Origin: Buxus sempervirens | Taxonomy: Eukaryota; Streptophyta; Magnoliopsida; Buxales; Buxaceae | DNA length: 64,000 nt | Direction of reading: 5' to 3' | Assembly (NCBI GenBank): GCA_947561395.2 | Contig: OX387183.1 | Coordinates: 6,939,883 to 7,003,882, forward strand | Shown here: positions 23,837 to 35,822 of the stretch, one piece after another | How positions within the stretch are numbered: the stretch's first letter is position 1 | How the letters are laid out: the number at the start of each line of letters is the position of its first letter | Translations under genes and position numbers: made by a program | The notes under the pieces: generated by a model | What the model was told of the DNA's origin: nothing | Seen by the model: the letters and a program-made list of their open reading frames with translations, nothing else | Database searches by the model: none

Positions 23837-24086
23837 GTTTTCTCTTTTTTCCTGCCAGAAATGCTACATAACAATATACCATTTTTCGGTATTTAACTTT
23901 TAGTGGTGCCATGTGTTTGGTGTGTTAAACTATTTATTTCTCAGCCAGTTCGTCGGCTTTTATTTTTACTTGAACAGTAATTTTTGCATGTTTTGCTTGC
24001 ATAACATACTTGCCGTTTTATTTACATCAACTGCTTGGAACGTATAAGACAAACTGAAACAAAAATAATTAAAATATATTACTTCA

Positions 24087-24524
24087 TCATTGATCTTTCA
24101 TACAACCAAAGCCGAGCCCTTCTGGCTCTTTCATACAACCAAGGTCGGATAATCCAGTCGGGGCCAGAAGGTCCCTCAGATTTCCTCTTCTGCCAATGCC
24201 CCCACAAATGGCGTCAGCGAAGGCCAATTTAAGCAGAGGGACATGAGAGGGAGGAATGACGAAAATCCGACCGGCATAAATGTCGGTCGGAGAGGAGAGC
24301 TGTTGTCTCTTCACAGACCTTGGTGGGAGAAGACCTACCGTGATGGGGTCAGCGAGAGTAGAACCGCTCTTTCCAATTCTGCCCATTCCTAGAAAGTTGT
24401 CAGCTAGGTCTGCTTCGTCTTTTCCGATTATCTCCTCAGTCCGTAGTCGGTCCTTGGTCATTTGCCATATCTTTTTCGTCATACCGCTTAATCCCCTTTT
24501 CTTGTTTATGACAACAATGGCCAA
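24087..24524 (-). CDS. Uncharacterised 145-residue ORF, copy B
   Basis: Counterpart of 18780-19217, also fully open, starting MAIVVINKKRG. It lies between the integrase stop (24693) and the antisense PMD2 end, in the sense orientation. No family recognised. Replacement changes are about as frequent as silent ones by eye, which does not argue for strong selection. Confidence 0.3.
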   Translation of the reverse strand: MAIVVINKKRGLSGMTKKIWQMTKDRLRTEEIIGKDEADLADNFLGMGRIGKSGSTLADPITVGLLPPRSVKRQQLSSPTDIYAGRIFVIPPSHVPLLKLAFADAICGGIGRRGNLRDLLAPTGLSDLGCMKEPEGLGFGCMKDQ

Positions 24525-24692
24525 TGCTAACTCTGGTATTTATAGACCAAATACTTAGAAGAAGATCAATGCGATCGAGCAAATCTTGAGAAAATCCTAT
24601 TTTCAGTTTAATCTGCACCGTATACTGTTCGCGCTTCGATTTGAAAACACCATTTATTTGGCCTTGCGCATACCGAGCAGTCGGGAATTAAT

Positions 24693-26012
24693 TTATTCCT
24701 GATTTTCCTCAAGTTGGTTACAGATTTCGCGGCTTTCCCATAGAGTGGGAAAATACTGCTTTAAAAACTGGCCGTTAATCACCTTCACTTCCTGGCCATT
24801 CAGTGATTGTATGTGGTATGCTCCCCCGGGCAGTACTTTGCTAATTCGTAGTGGTCCTTCCCACGCGGGCGACCATTTTCCATAGGGAAAATCCTTCTTT
24901 CCTATAGGCAAGAGTGTTTTCCAAACAAGGTCTCCTTGGGCAAATGACTTATGTTTAACTCGACAGTTATAGGACCTAGTGACTCTTTGTTTGAGTGCCA
25001 TCTGCCAATCTAAGGCCAACCTTCTTATCTCATCCAAGTCTTCAAGCTCGGCTGACATGGCCTCTGTGTATTCCTTAGGGGTAAAATTATCTTGAATAGC
25101 AACCTTCAAAGATTTGACCGTAATTTCAACTGGAATGACCGCTTCATGGCCGCAAGTGAGAGCAAAAGGAGTAGTTCCAATAGATGTTTTGTAAGACATC
25201 CGATATGCCCACAAAGCTTCAAATAAGAGCTTGTGCCAATTTCTTGGTTTGTCTTCAATCATCTTCCTCAAAACGTTTTTTAATACCTTATTGGTTGCTT
25301 CGGCCTGTCCATTCGCCTGTGCATAATAAGGAGTTGATTGTATCATTTTTATGTCATATGTTTTGGCAATTTCGGTTACTACTTCTCCTACAAAAACAGT
25401 ACCAGAATCGGTCGTGATGGTTTCTGGTATACCATACCTATGGATTATCTGCTCCTTGATGAACTCAATTACATCCGACTGTTCCCCTTTTTTCAAAGGT
25501 TTAGCTTCCACCCACTTAGTGAAATAATCAGTAGCAACTATGATGAAGGTATGCAGCCCCAATGAAGGAGGGTATACCTTCCCTATTAGGTCCATCGCCC
25601 ATTCTCTGCAAGGCCATGGCTTGACTATTGGTTGTAAATCAATCGCCAGCACCCTTTGAATGGGTCCGTGTTTTTGGCATTCTTGGCAGCCGGCAGCAAA
25701 TGCTTGGCAATCTTTCAAAATTGTAGGCCAGTAATAACCATGTCATCGCAATAACCATCGCATCTTAATTCCGGCTTGGTGTGCATCACAAATTCCTTCA
25801 TGTATTTCGGCCATGACTATTATTGCTTCTGTGGGACCAACACATCTGAGTAGAATGTCATCAAAGCCTTTTTTATATAGTTCATCGCCCATAATGCAAT
25901 AATTGGTAGCTTTTCTTTTAATCGCTCTATTCACCTTTGCGGTAGGATCTTTAAGATACTGCCACACTTCATTCCTCCAATCCAAATGTATGGTCTGGTT
26001 GAAAACATGCAT
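24693..26012 (-). pseudogene. Tat-type integrase
   Basis: Integrase inserts element cDNA into the host genome. Visible in order: an HHCC zinc-binding region (HEGICDAH, then CQEC), a DDE core with MDLIGKV, ATDYFTKWVEA, TTDSGTVF and YYAQANGQAEATN, and a basic C-terminal region with GPLRISKVLPGGAYHIQSL. A TGA at 25743 interrupts the zinc region (position expected Arg). The N-terminal side is out of frame with the upstream RNase H segment, a shift near 26000. Otherwise 24693-25718 is open for 341 codons. Confidence 0.9.
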
Positions 26013-28060
26013 GAGAATCTACCAGAAATTGTCTTTTTATGGCACTGGGAAGGGACTGTACGGTCACCATTTTGGTTGGATCGTACAATCTGAGTATGGA
26101 TGCTAGCTGGGCAAGTTCATTGGCTTCGTAATTTTCATTCCTAAGCCGATATTCAAATTCAATTCTATTGAACTGTTCGGCCAAAAATCTGGCCTTCTTC
26201 AACAAAGGCATCAATGCTTCACTATTGCAACTATATAGTCCCTCCATTTGTTTCAGGACCAGCTGAGAATCCCCTGCAATATTGACTGCTAAAGCACCTA
26301 TTTCCCATAAGATTTCCAATCCTATGATCATGGCTTCGAATTCCGCTTGATTATTCGTGGTTTGTTCTTCAAGCTGAAATGCATACTCATGCTTCTCACT
26401 GGTTGGTGAAGTTAGGATTATGCTGATTCCGGAGGCAAATTCAGTTTTTGAACCATCGAACTCTAACGTCCATGGCTGAAACTCAGAATAAAATAATCCG
26501 GCATGAAAAACTGGGATATCCAGTTCCTTCTCTTGAATGCTGGCGGGATGATCGGCCAAAAAATCGGCCAAGGCATGTCCTTTTACAGCTTTCTGTGGGA
26601 TATATTTGAAGTCGAATTCCATCAGACTTAAAGTCCATTTCCCAAGCCAACCACTTATGGTTGGCTGTGTTAGCATATATTTAACCACATCAGTGGCTGC
26701 TAGGACGAAGATTTCTCTTGCCGAAAGAAGATAATGTCGTAATTTAGTAGCCACATAATAGAGTTTAAAGCACAACTTTTCTAAATTAGTATACCTTTCT
26801 TTCACAAGACTAAGGAAACGGCTAAGATAATAGATAGCTTGCACAAACCCTTGATCATTTTCTTGTGCAAGCAAAACTCCTATTGAATCGTCTGATGCTA
26901 CTATGTATAACTTCAGTGGTCGTTCCTTTGATGGAGGTACCAAAAACTGGCGGTTCCACCAATATCAATTAATGCCTTCAAATATGGCTTGATGTTCTTC
27001 GTTCCAGACAAACTCTTCAGTGTCTTTGAGTTTTAACAACGGAGATAGAACCCTGGTCTTTCCTGCTAAGTTTGAAATAAACCTCCTTAAGAAATTGACT
27101 TGGCCAAGCAATCGCTATAGCTGTTTTTTATTGGCCGGTGGTTTGGCTTCTATGACCGATTTAGCTTTGTTTTTTTCAACTTCTATACCCCTCTGATGAA
27201 CAAGAAAACCTAAGAAATTTCCAGCCGAGACGCCAAAAGTGCATTTTAAAGGGTTCATCTTTAGCTTGTACTTTCTGAGTCTTTCAAAAACCTACGTTAA
27301 ATGTTGAAGATGGTCAATCCCGGTCTGAGATTTTATTACCACGTCATCAATATAGACCTCCAGGATTTGACCGATCATATCATGGAAGATAAGATTCATT
27401 GCTCTTTGATATGTAACGCCGGTATTTTTCAGTCCGAAGGGCATGACTACCCAACAATAAGTCCCTAATGCCCCTGGGCAACGAAATGCCGTCGTACCTA
27501 CATCATCTTCAGCAATAAAAATTTGATTATAGCCAGAATGGCCATCCATAAATGATAAAAATTAATGCCGTGACGCGTTATCTACTAATAGATCAACTAT
27601 CGGCATAGGGTATTCGTCTTTGGGAGTTGCGGAATTCAAGTTACGGAAATCGATGCATACTCTAATTTGACCATTCTTCTTGATTACAGGTACAATATTA
27701 GAAAGCCAATCGATATACCGAATAGGCCTAATAAATCCGACCGCTAGAAGCCGTTCTATTTCTATTTTTACCTTACTGATCACATCATTGACCATCCTCC
27801 TAGAAGGCTGCTGGAATGGTCTAAATTCTGGCTTGATAGGAAGCCTGTGCTTTACAACTTTTCGGTCCAATCTTGGCATGTCCTGGTATATCCAAGAAAA
27901 ACAATTTGAATATTCGGATAATAATTGTTTCATTTTTCGCTTGGCAATTGGCGGCAGCAACTTGATTATGTAAATAGGCTTCCGCTTTGTCTCTGTTCCT
28001 AAATTGATTTCTGCTAGAGGGTCTTGGGTATCCACTTTCAAATCTTCTAACTTGGCTGGC
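25969..28060 (-). pseudogene. Reverse transcriptase and dual RNase H
   Basis: RT (28060-27292) has KKNGQIRVCIDFRNLN, FMDGHSGYNQI and MPFGLKN, and its catalytic YIDD lies at 27354-27343. The connection follows, then a first RNase H (LYIVASDDSIGVLLAQEN) and a second, archaeal-type RNase H (WTLEFDGSK, TTNNQAEFEAMIIGL, GDSQLVLKQMEG). Two RNase H domains mark the Tat lineage. In-frame stops: 27562, 27292, 27115 and 26965; the one at 27115 sits in CAG-like context. The upstream end is cut by the LTR insertion at 28061. Confidence 0.9.
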
Positions 28061-30521
28061 TGTAGACACCCCCAAATTGCACAATAAAAATGATGAATAA
28101 TTGGCAAAAATCATTCTTTCCTTTAAAACCAGCACCAAATTTGAGAAATATGCATTTCTTCTTGTATCCGACAACTCAAGTCGGATACAAACATACCTCT
28201 TTATATCCGACATAAGTTGTCGGATATAAGCAGCTATTAATGTATCCAACGACATATGTCAAATACATATAGGTGCTTTTGTATCCGACCTAAGATGTCG
28301 GATACAAGCTTTTTGCTCAAAATTAGAGTTTTCCGAGAGTTTTCACTTTTTACCATCATATCCTTCATTAAAGGAGTGGAAATCTCGGAAATAGCCTTAG
28401 GGTTAAGGTTGGTGGGCTCTAGACATTATTTTGTGTCTACCATCATGCAAACCCTAACCCTAGCCTTTGCCTATAAATAGGAGGCTCCTCCTCAAGCAAA
28501 TGACCAAGAAGTTGGAGATTGAAGAGCTCCGAGTGAAGAAGGGAACCACTGCCGTATTGCTTCCAGAAGCCCAGGTAAGCCCCAAACCTCTCTTTAATTT
28601 TTCTGTCTTACATTCTAGGTTTAGTTCTCTTCTTCTACCTTTCTGTAGAATAAGGCCTAATTTGTGTGTATGAAAACCCTTCCTCTACTCAAAGTACCTC
28701 AAGACTCCCCCTAGCTGTAAAACGTGAAAGCGGGATCTAAGGGAAACAAGACTGAGGATTGATCCTAGTGTTAGAACCTTGTTGAATAAGCCTTTTGATT
28801 CTATGAAAACCGTTTCATATTCAAAGTACCCCAAGATTATCTCGAAGAACCGTTAAACGGGGAGAGAGAACTAAGGGAAACGATAATGGAACGGAACCCT
28901 AGATTGTTTTAGAACCCCATTGGATTGATATGAATGCATGCTATATGTTGTGATATTATTGAAGAATGGATTTTTACACACACACACATAGCACTTGTTT
29001 TGTCGGATTTGGCTTATATTTCGGATTTATTGCATTCATTGTGATAGATCTGGAATAAATAGCCCCAAACAATTCTGAGATATTTCTTATTGGTTTTCAA
29101 TATGATTTCAAACAAGTATTGAAGACCTCTAGGTCTAACCTCTCGGTTTTGGGCACTTTTGCTCAATTTTGGGGTTTTTGGCATATTCTTTCCAATCGAA
29201 GAGAATGGTGAGCCAAACTTGTGCCCCATTTCTTCCCAGAGGTTCTTCAATATCTTTTTAAAATGATTTTGATTTATCTTGCACGGATTCCACACACCTT
29301 ATCACTGTTTTGAGTTGATTTTCTTTAAAAAGGCTTAACTTGACAGCAGCTATACCCCAACTTCGGACACTCGTAACTTCATCGTCCGGATGACTTTTGG
29401 TGTTATTCCAGAGCTATGGGAAAGGTGAGGCTGTATAGTTTATGCCTGCAAAATTTCATTAAGTTTTATCAAGCCGATTTTTTACACCTCTTTGTCGAAG
29501 TTGATAGGTCAATTTAGGCCAGATTGCGGAACCTGTCACTTCGACTGAGCGCCATGTGTTCGTTTTAAGTTCGATTCGAGTGATTTTTGTTTCTGTGTTT
29601 TCCTTTGGAAGTCTAATTTCATATCTAGTTGGTTTCATAATTTTTTAACTCCATTTTTGTCGTTGGTAACAAATTTACTCAGAACTACTCAACAGCACTT
29701 TTCTGGGTAAATCAGTGATCTTCGGGGCTTGTTCGGGAGACCACCCAAGGCACATCCGAATGAATTTTTGTATGAGGCTAGTTTCATTTGAAAGATGGAC
29801 ATACATACTTCATTCACACCAGATTTCATGGATTTATATGGAGTCGATGTTTCTAAATGATTTCCCAAACTTGCCCACTTGTCACTTTTAACTATCTCCA
29901 GCAGTAGATTTCAAAGGAGCATAACTCCTAGGATTTTAACCGGATTTGATTAAAAATTTGCATGAGTCTTCTATTTATCATAATCTTTCAAATGGATTTG
30001 GTTTGATTCAATTTAAACTAGATTTGAATGATTTCAAGACAAATGGCTCTATCTTTTACAAAATTTTCCAGATTTGACTCAACTGGGTTTTGTGCAATTT
30101 TTGCTTTGATTTCTATCTATTGGTGATATTCCAAAAGTGATATTGACATAACAGAGGATCTGGAATTCATTTGGATTTCTCATGTGAAAGTATCGTACAT
30201 TTGTTTAATCCTTTTTCAAGGTTCTTAATGATTTTAGCAAGCTTTCTCATTTTTTTTAGCATGAACAACACTTGGCAACCACCTTGTGTAGCTGAATGGG
30301 GTGCCTAACACCTTCCCCCGTTCATAATCTAATCCCCTTACCCATCTCTGGATTTTATTTTCAAGTAGAGTTATTTTTACTCTAGATTTGTCTTTTTGCT
30401 AATTTTAAATCTTTTGATGTCCATTCACACCTTAAAAATTGAATGGTGGCGACTCTCCCATTTTCGTTGAGACCGTGTGATGACGGAGGGAATCATCTCG
30501 ATGATTTTTCCATGTCTCACA
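28061..30521 (+). mobile_element. Solo LTR (group A), near-TSD CTGGC/CTAGC
   Basis: 2461-bp LTR in the opposite orientation to the host element, TGTAGACACC to TCTCACA. It is flanked by CTGGC (28056-28060) and CTAGC (30522-30526), one mismatch. A palindrome array lies at 28162-28307, CTATAAATAG at 28471, and TGGCGACTC at 30447-30455, 66 bp before the end. No internal coding region, so it is a solo LTR left by LTR-LTR recombination. Confidence 0.9.
28162..28307. repeat. Palindrome array, core TATCCGAC
   Basis: Four palindromes with arms TTGTATCCGAC/GTCGGATACAA and 6-8 base loops, at 28162, 28201, about 28240 (decayed) and 28279. They are spaced about 39 bp apart and end 164 bp before the TATA box. 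Confidence 0.9.
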
Positions 30522-30526
30522 CTAGC

Positions 30527-30994
30527 GCTGCTTGCAAATCGGCAAGGGTTATCTCATCCTGATCTTTTATAATTTCATCACCCAATTTGTAGATAAATTT
30601 GGCCGAATATGCCGTCATATCACCAACTCCCAACCATTCATCATTTTGTTGAAACTCCCTTACTTTTACTTCTTGCATATAAGCCATTATCTTCCTGAGG
30701 ATGGCTTTTACTATTTCTGATTGCTCAACCATCATTAGGTAACTCTTTAAGCTCGACAACTTCGGCTACTTCTTCTTCCCTAGGCCGTTGTTGCACCATA
30801 CTTTGTCCAGCAGAAATTGAAGCAATTGGCTGTCCGTTCTTATCATACCCGACGAATAAAATAGGTCTTATCCCTTCCTCATAAAGGGACGCATGTGCGG
30901 CATTAGAATCCACGGCGAAAGGCCGACTATCGGCTTTTATTTCTTCGACATCATCATCTTTCCAAAACAGCAACGATTGATGTAAAGAAGATGG
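30527..30994 (-). pseudogene. Pol segment between protease and RT
   Basis: Minus-strand coding remnant lying between two solo LTR insertions. It reads in two overlapping frames: LHQSLLFWKDDDVEEIKADS to VVELKELP (30994-30740), then a frameshift into SYLMMVEQSEIVKAILRK to DEITLADLQAA (30750-30527). Its position, directly upstream of the RT start once the 28061 LTR is ignored, identifies it as the protease-RT linker of the Tat polyprotein. No catalytic motif expected. Confidence 0.7.
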
Positions 30995-31859
30995 TGTAAG
31001 CACCTTATTTTTGCACCCCTGGAAGTGCTGAAAATGAAAACCCTAGCAGAAAAGTCAAACCCTGAGGGGTCGAAATTTGACCTTTTTGATCAAGTGATAA
31101 TTGGCTGGCTTACTTTATCTCAATGGATAGAGAATCCCGACACGAGTCCAACGCAACTGAGTTTGCTGGAATCGGAGTCCGGATGAAGGTTGAAAGAGTA
31201 GGAGACTACTCTACAAGTCCTTGATCTACAACAATTTTGATCTTAACAATACGGAAACATACACACAGAATTTATATGAGGAAACCTGAATCCAGATCCA
31301 GGAAAAACTTCGAGTCTATATGAGGCGACTAACCCTTAGAATCTCCACTATTAAATGAAAAGCAATTACAAAGGAAAACACACTTAACCTTTACAATTGA
31401 ACTCACTCAACAGCAATCCACAGCTCGAATCCATGAACTGTAACACAACTTGAATCCACAAGCTGCAATTCACGATCAATCCAGATCGTAACAATCACCT
31501 CAGAGCCCACTGAGATGATCCAATGCAATAGGAATTCACCTATGCATCCATCAAGCTCGATCACCAATCCAGGAGATCATACGATCATGTGAAGTTCTGA
31601 AATGAAGAAGAATCCTCAAACTTCAATTCCCGGAGATCTCTCTCAGATCTCCCCCTCATTCAATCATCGACTCTCTAAAGATGAATTGATTGAATCTCGA
31701 ACACCTCAAGATCCAAATCGAATTGATCAAAAGAAAAAGTCCTATTCAAAAAAAAAACAGCTCGTCTATTTAAAGAAGAAAAACTTAGATCGCATCGAGC
31801 GCTGGTGGCGTCGCCTTGCGATCGGGGTAGACGGCTGGAAGCGAACTCAAGTCCCGCTC

Positions 31860-32230
31860 AAATCCAAATTGACCCAGTTAAGGGCGCGCTGCCAGCGCGC
31901 TGCTAGCGGGAGGGAACGCGGCATGTGCACAACTGATTTTTAGATTCTTCAATCTTGCTCAGCGCTACCAACGGCATGTCGGCGTCGTCTTACGACGCAG
32001 GTGCGTGTTCTTTACTTTCAAAGCACTGCATGACTCATGCGCTGTCAGCGGCGTATCAGCGTCGCCTTACGACGCAGGTGCGCGCTCTTTATTTTCAATG
32101 CGCTATTTCACTTATGCGCTGCCAGCGGAGTGGTAGCGGCGTTGTTCCTCACAAGTGCCTTTACGAAATATTCTTTATTTAGAAAACCTTACATTTCCTT
32201 GAGCTACCAGCGAAGTGGTAGCTGTGTGGC
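31860..32230. repeat. GC-rich CAGCG/GACGC repeats in LTR
   Basis: Repeated words 'ttacgacgcaggtgcg' (about 31990 and 32068, period near 80 bp), 'gcgctgccagcg' and the palindrome CTACCAGCGAAGTGGTAG (about 32204). It stands out as GC-rich in an AT-rich surrounding, upstream of the LTR's TATA box. Confidence 0.7.
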
Positions 32231-32748
32231 AGCATCACCTTCCTCTTTACTAAATTCACAGAACTTACATTTTGATTCTGCACATCTTGAAGATTATTAG
32301 AAGATATAATTTGTCAAACATTTGCCATATAAGGAGTGTGAGTTTTCACACTTACAAAGGTTCTGCGGGCGGTCAAACTTAAGGGTGAGCCGAAAGTTGA
32401 CTTTTCCTCGAACCCCGAGCCAGGTGCTTAGCTCTATACCATTGGATAGAGGGCTCCGATACGAGTCTAACTCAATTGAGTTTGCCCAAATCGGAGTTCG
32501 GATGAAGGAGATATGAGCTGTTGAAGTTTCCGAGCAGCAAAACCAGAAACTGCACACGTGGCGCAGGAACTACTCATGTGGCAGCCAACGGAGCAAAATA
32601 TCTCAGGGACTGAATCTTAAATATCCAAAAATCATCAAATATCCCAGGGACTAAACCAAAATTCGCAGGGGGCAATCCGTAGATATCCAAAAGTGTCGAA
32701 TCGGTCGAATCGGTCAAGTCGAGGGGCAAATTCATAATTTTTCGATTT

Positions 32749-32994
32749 GTATCCGGCCAAATATGCCGGATACACTTGCTCCTCTTCATATCCGGACTCA
32801 AATGTCGGATACAAAGATTTGCTCGGCGAGATTCGCACTTATTCGCCAACAAATTCGCGGTGGCATTTAATTTTCGAAATTATTATGTTTTGTATCCGGC
32901 ATAATATGCCAGATACAAAGGAAGTGCAGTGTATCCGGCATAATATGCCGGATACAAAGGAAGTGTAGTGTATCCGGCATTAAATGCCGGATAC
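32749..32994. repeat. Palindrome array, core TATCCGGC
   Basis: Five palindromes, GTATCCGGC/GCCGGATAC arms with 7-base AT-rich loops, at 32749, 32788, 32891, 32931 and 32969. The last ends 11 bp before CTATAAAAAG. Confidence 0.92.
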
Positions 32995-34243
32995 ATTAAG
33001 TTTTCTATAAAAAGGCAACAGCAGCCCATTTCCGAGGTTGGCTTCCTTTTGGCTGCTTCCACCTCTTCCTCCCCCTTCATCCTTGCTCCGAAAACCCCCC
33101 ATTCAACCCCTCATTGCCCCCATATCACCCAAGACACCACCTAAACACTACCTAATCCCTTTTCTCCTTCTTTTTCTCCATTTCCTCATAAGCAAGAGGA
33201 GACTTGCTGTTGTTGGTGGCCAAAGGAGCTGCTCCAGCCCTCATCTCTACTTCAAGGAGGCTCCACACATCTCACCCCAAGGCTTTAGCACTAAGGTATT
33301 GCTTCTTACTCTCACTTGTTTCACATATATGAAAATGAAGTGATTTAAATAAGGTTTCAAAGGTCTTGACTTATTGTGTAGAAGCTATCCTTTATCATGC
33401 TCTTAGGGTGTCGACTTGTTCCATTCGGAAGGGGGAGGATGTTCCCCCATGAATGATCTTCCATTGTATCCCTCTATGTAATCCCCCTTCTTTATCCTTT
33501 CTTTAGACATTTTTTCTAGGCTAAATGAACATGTTACATGGATGTGATCATGTTATGGATTGTGTATGATGCATGTTGAGTTCTCTTTCCTTTTCTTATT
33601 TGTACAGGGTTTCATCATTATTTTGGGTGTGCATGAGATCATCTATCATTTAAAACATGCATGTCATCATTTTGAGATTATGTGAATAGTTTTTGCTTAC
33701 TGTTTTTCTTAGGTTTCATCATTTTTTCTGTAAATCCAAGCTGCTATTTTCGACCATAAGAAATCATTCTCTTTTGGCTTTGTACATATCTTACAAGTAT
33801 GTCTATACTTTCACACATTAGAAGCATATCTAGGCGCTTTATATGTGTTACTGTTTAGTGTAGTTTGCATGCATATAAAACCTGTTTTTCAGCTCTTAAT
33901 TACGAGTCTTATTATCAAGTTTGGTTTTGACTTAAAGCATGCTTCTTGAAGCCCTATGTTGCTTGATTTTCTTCTATGTATGTTAATGATCGGTCTTTAG
34001 TAAAAAAGAACCAAAATAGTGATATTTGAGTCCCTGTTTATTCATTGAATTGGCTAAGAAAAAGGAGAAGGTAATCCCTAACCTTTTCTCTTCTTTTTGA
34101 TTTTCAAAACCTCAAAGAGAAGCCCATTTTGCTCTCATTTGAACCACTGTGGGCTCACACAGGAGCCCACACAATCCCCGGAATCCCTAAGAAGCCTAGG
34201 AACCCAACCCCAATGCAAAAATCCGGAAAAAAAGGCTTATGTG

Positions 34244-34351
34244 TGTTGATCCGGCAACTCAGGCCGGATCAACAGAGCCCCACTCGTAGCCGGCAAAAGA
34301 TGCCGGGTACACTGAGCTCTGTGTGTAACCGGCATCTCAGGCCGGCTACAC
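34244..34351. repeat. Palindrome array downstream of TATA
   Basis: Three palindromes with CCGGC/GCCGG cores (GTTGATCCGGC at 34245, GTAGCCGGC at 34286, GTGTAACCGGC at 34323), spaced about 40 bp, about 1.24 kb downstream of the TATA box. Confidence 0.8.
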
Positions 34352-35436
34352 TGCCAAAATACCATTTTGAGCCGTTTTCTGACCTTGTGCTATATTTTTG
34401 GTTTGTTTGATCAATCCGGGCGAACCAGTAGGGTTTCCGGGCAAGATGGGCCATGGACCCGGAAACCCAAGATGGGCCATGGACCGACCCGATCCAAATT
34501 GATTTCTAGTGGGCCTTCCAACGGGGCCCACCAAGCCCGACAAACTTGTTTTTGTTAAATCAAGATAATCAAAGTGATTGAGTGGGCCAAACCCATTGAG
34601 GCCCACCAAAGCCCATTTGGGAAGCATGCTAGCTTAGACTTAGGCATGGTGTGGCCGAGACCGCGGGTAGGGCCTATCGGGCCCACTAAGCCCATTGAAC
34701 CCAACAAAGATTAGGGTTTCCCAACCCTAACTCAAGAAGCCTTGGGCTTTCAAGCCCAAGCCCAGGTAAAGGTCCCCAAGCCCAAAGCCTGGCCCATTTT
34801 GGTGAAGATAAATCAAAGATAAATTAAATCATTTGGCAACCAACTGTGTGGCCCACTCAAGGGCCCACAAAGCAATCCCGGCCCACTTTGGCATGCAAAC
34901 CAACTTAATATCCAACTTGAACATTAAATAAAATCAATTCATTTGAACCAAGCCCAAAGGGCCTCTCAAGCTAGACCGAGGCCCACCAGGGGACACATGG
35001 GCTCAACCAAGCCCACCAATGAATCCGTGGGCCTTCCAACGGGGCCCGCCCAATCCGACTCACATCACTTTAACTAAAAAGATAAAATCAAGTAAAGGGA
35101 CCCACACCACTTTGGCGGTCCCGCCAGACTTAAACCAAAATTGAATGCTGGATTAGGAAAACGGGTGAGTGAGAGACCAAAAGTTGACTCAAACCAGGGA
35201 AACCTATGGGACCCGTCACTTGACAGGGTGGACTGTGGTGTCTACAGACTTCCCCAGATCGCAACCGAAAACCTACTTAGAATCTCAAGCCGCAGACCAA
35301 GCCTTAATAGAAGAACTTAGGCACCCAGGTGTTTGCCTGCACCCCATCAGGCAGTGGCGACTCCAAACAAATCCCGAGGCACGCATCGTTTTGCGTGCGC
35401 CTCGTCGTGCGACCGAAATTGGGTGCGCACAGATGG

Positions 35437-35822
35437 TACATATCCATTCGAATGAATCCAATCTCTTCACAGAAATGCATTGTATCCGGTCGATGACTCA
35501 ATGACAAAGAACGCCGTAAGAGATTGCCGCGTCCCAACCGTTAATTCGATTGGGAGGATTCCTCTTGTTCCTGTGACACCGCCTGCAAAGTTAGTAATGG
35601 TGATCTCTGACTGAATTAAATCTGAAAAAGACTTACCCAATTTCCTCATTGTGGATATTGGAATGAAATGAACTGCTGCCCCATTATCAATTAAAACTCT
35701 ATTGATCGAAATCCCATTCATGTGTACCTTTATGAACAAAGGTTTCAAATGTTGGGTCATGGCAAAAGATGGTTTGGCAAAACATACCTTTTCAACCTCG
35801 CAGATTTGCTCATTGTCGGCCG
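35437..35822 (-). pseudogene. Tat-type aspartic protease
   Basis: Retroviral-type aspartic protease, which cuts the gag-pol polyprotein. The catalytic stretch is VLIDNGAAVHFIP (about 35697-35659), with N in place of the usual T/G after the catalytic Asp. It continues through LPIELTVGTRQSLTAFFVIE and STGYNAFL, and stops at 35467 where the family normally runs on with GRDW-like sequence. The downstream part continues in another frame (GNLLRRSLSLSHRP). Bounded on both sides by solo LTR insertions. Confidence 0.85.

Larger units (their letters stand above)
20520..25229. repeat. Tandem duplication inside Tat element, copy B
   Basis: Second copy of 15673-19939, continuous on its right side with the rest of the minus-strand pol gene. 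It therefore lies next to the parental integrase sequence. It lacks the 5' end of PMD2 and the N-terminal part of PMD1. Confidence 0.9.
30995..35431 (+). mobile_element. Large solo LTR (group B), TSD GATGG
   Basis: 4437 bp, TGTAAGCACC to GTGCGCACA, flanked by a perfect GATGG (30990-30994 and 35432-35436). Non-coding. It contains CAGCG-rich repeats (31860-32230), five TATCCGGC palindromes (32749-32994), CTATAAAAAG at 33005, a further palindrome array downstream of the TATA box (34244-34351), a GGCCCA-rich region and TGGCGACTC at 35355. An LTR this long is in the range known for Ogre/Tat elements. Confidence 0.92.
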
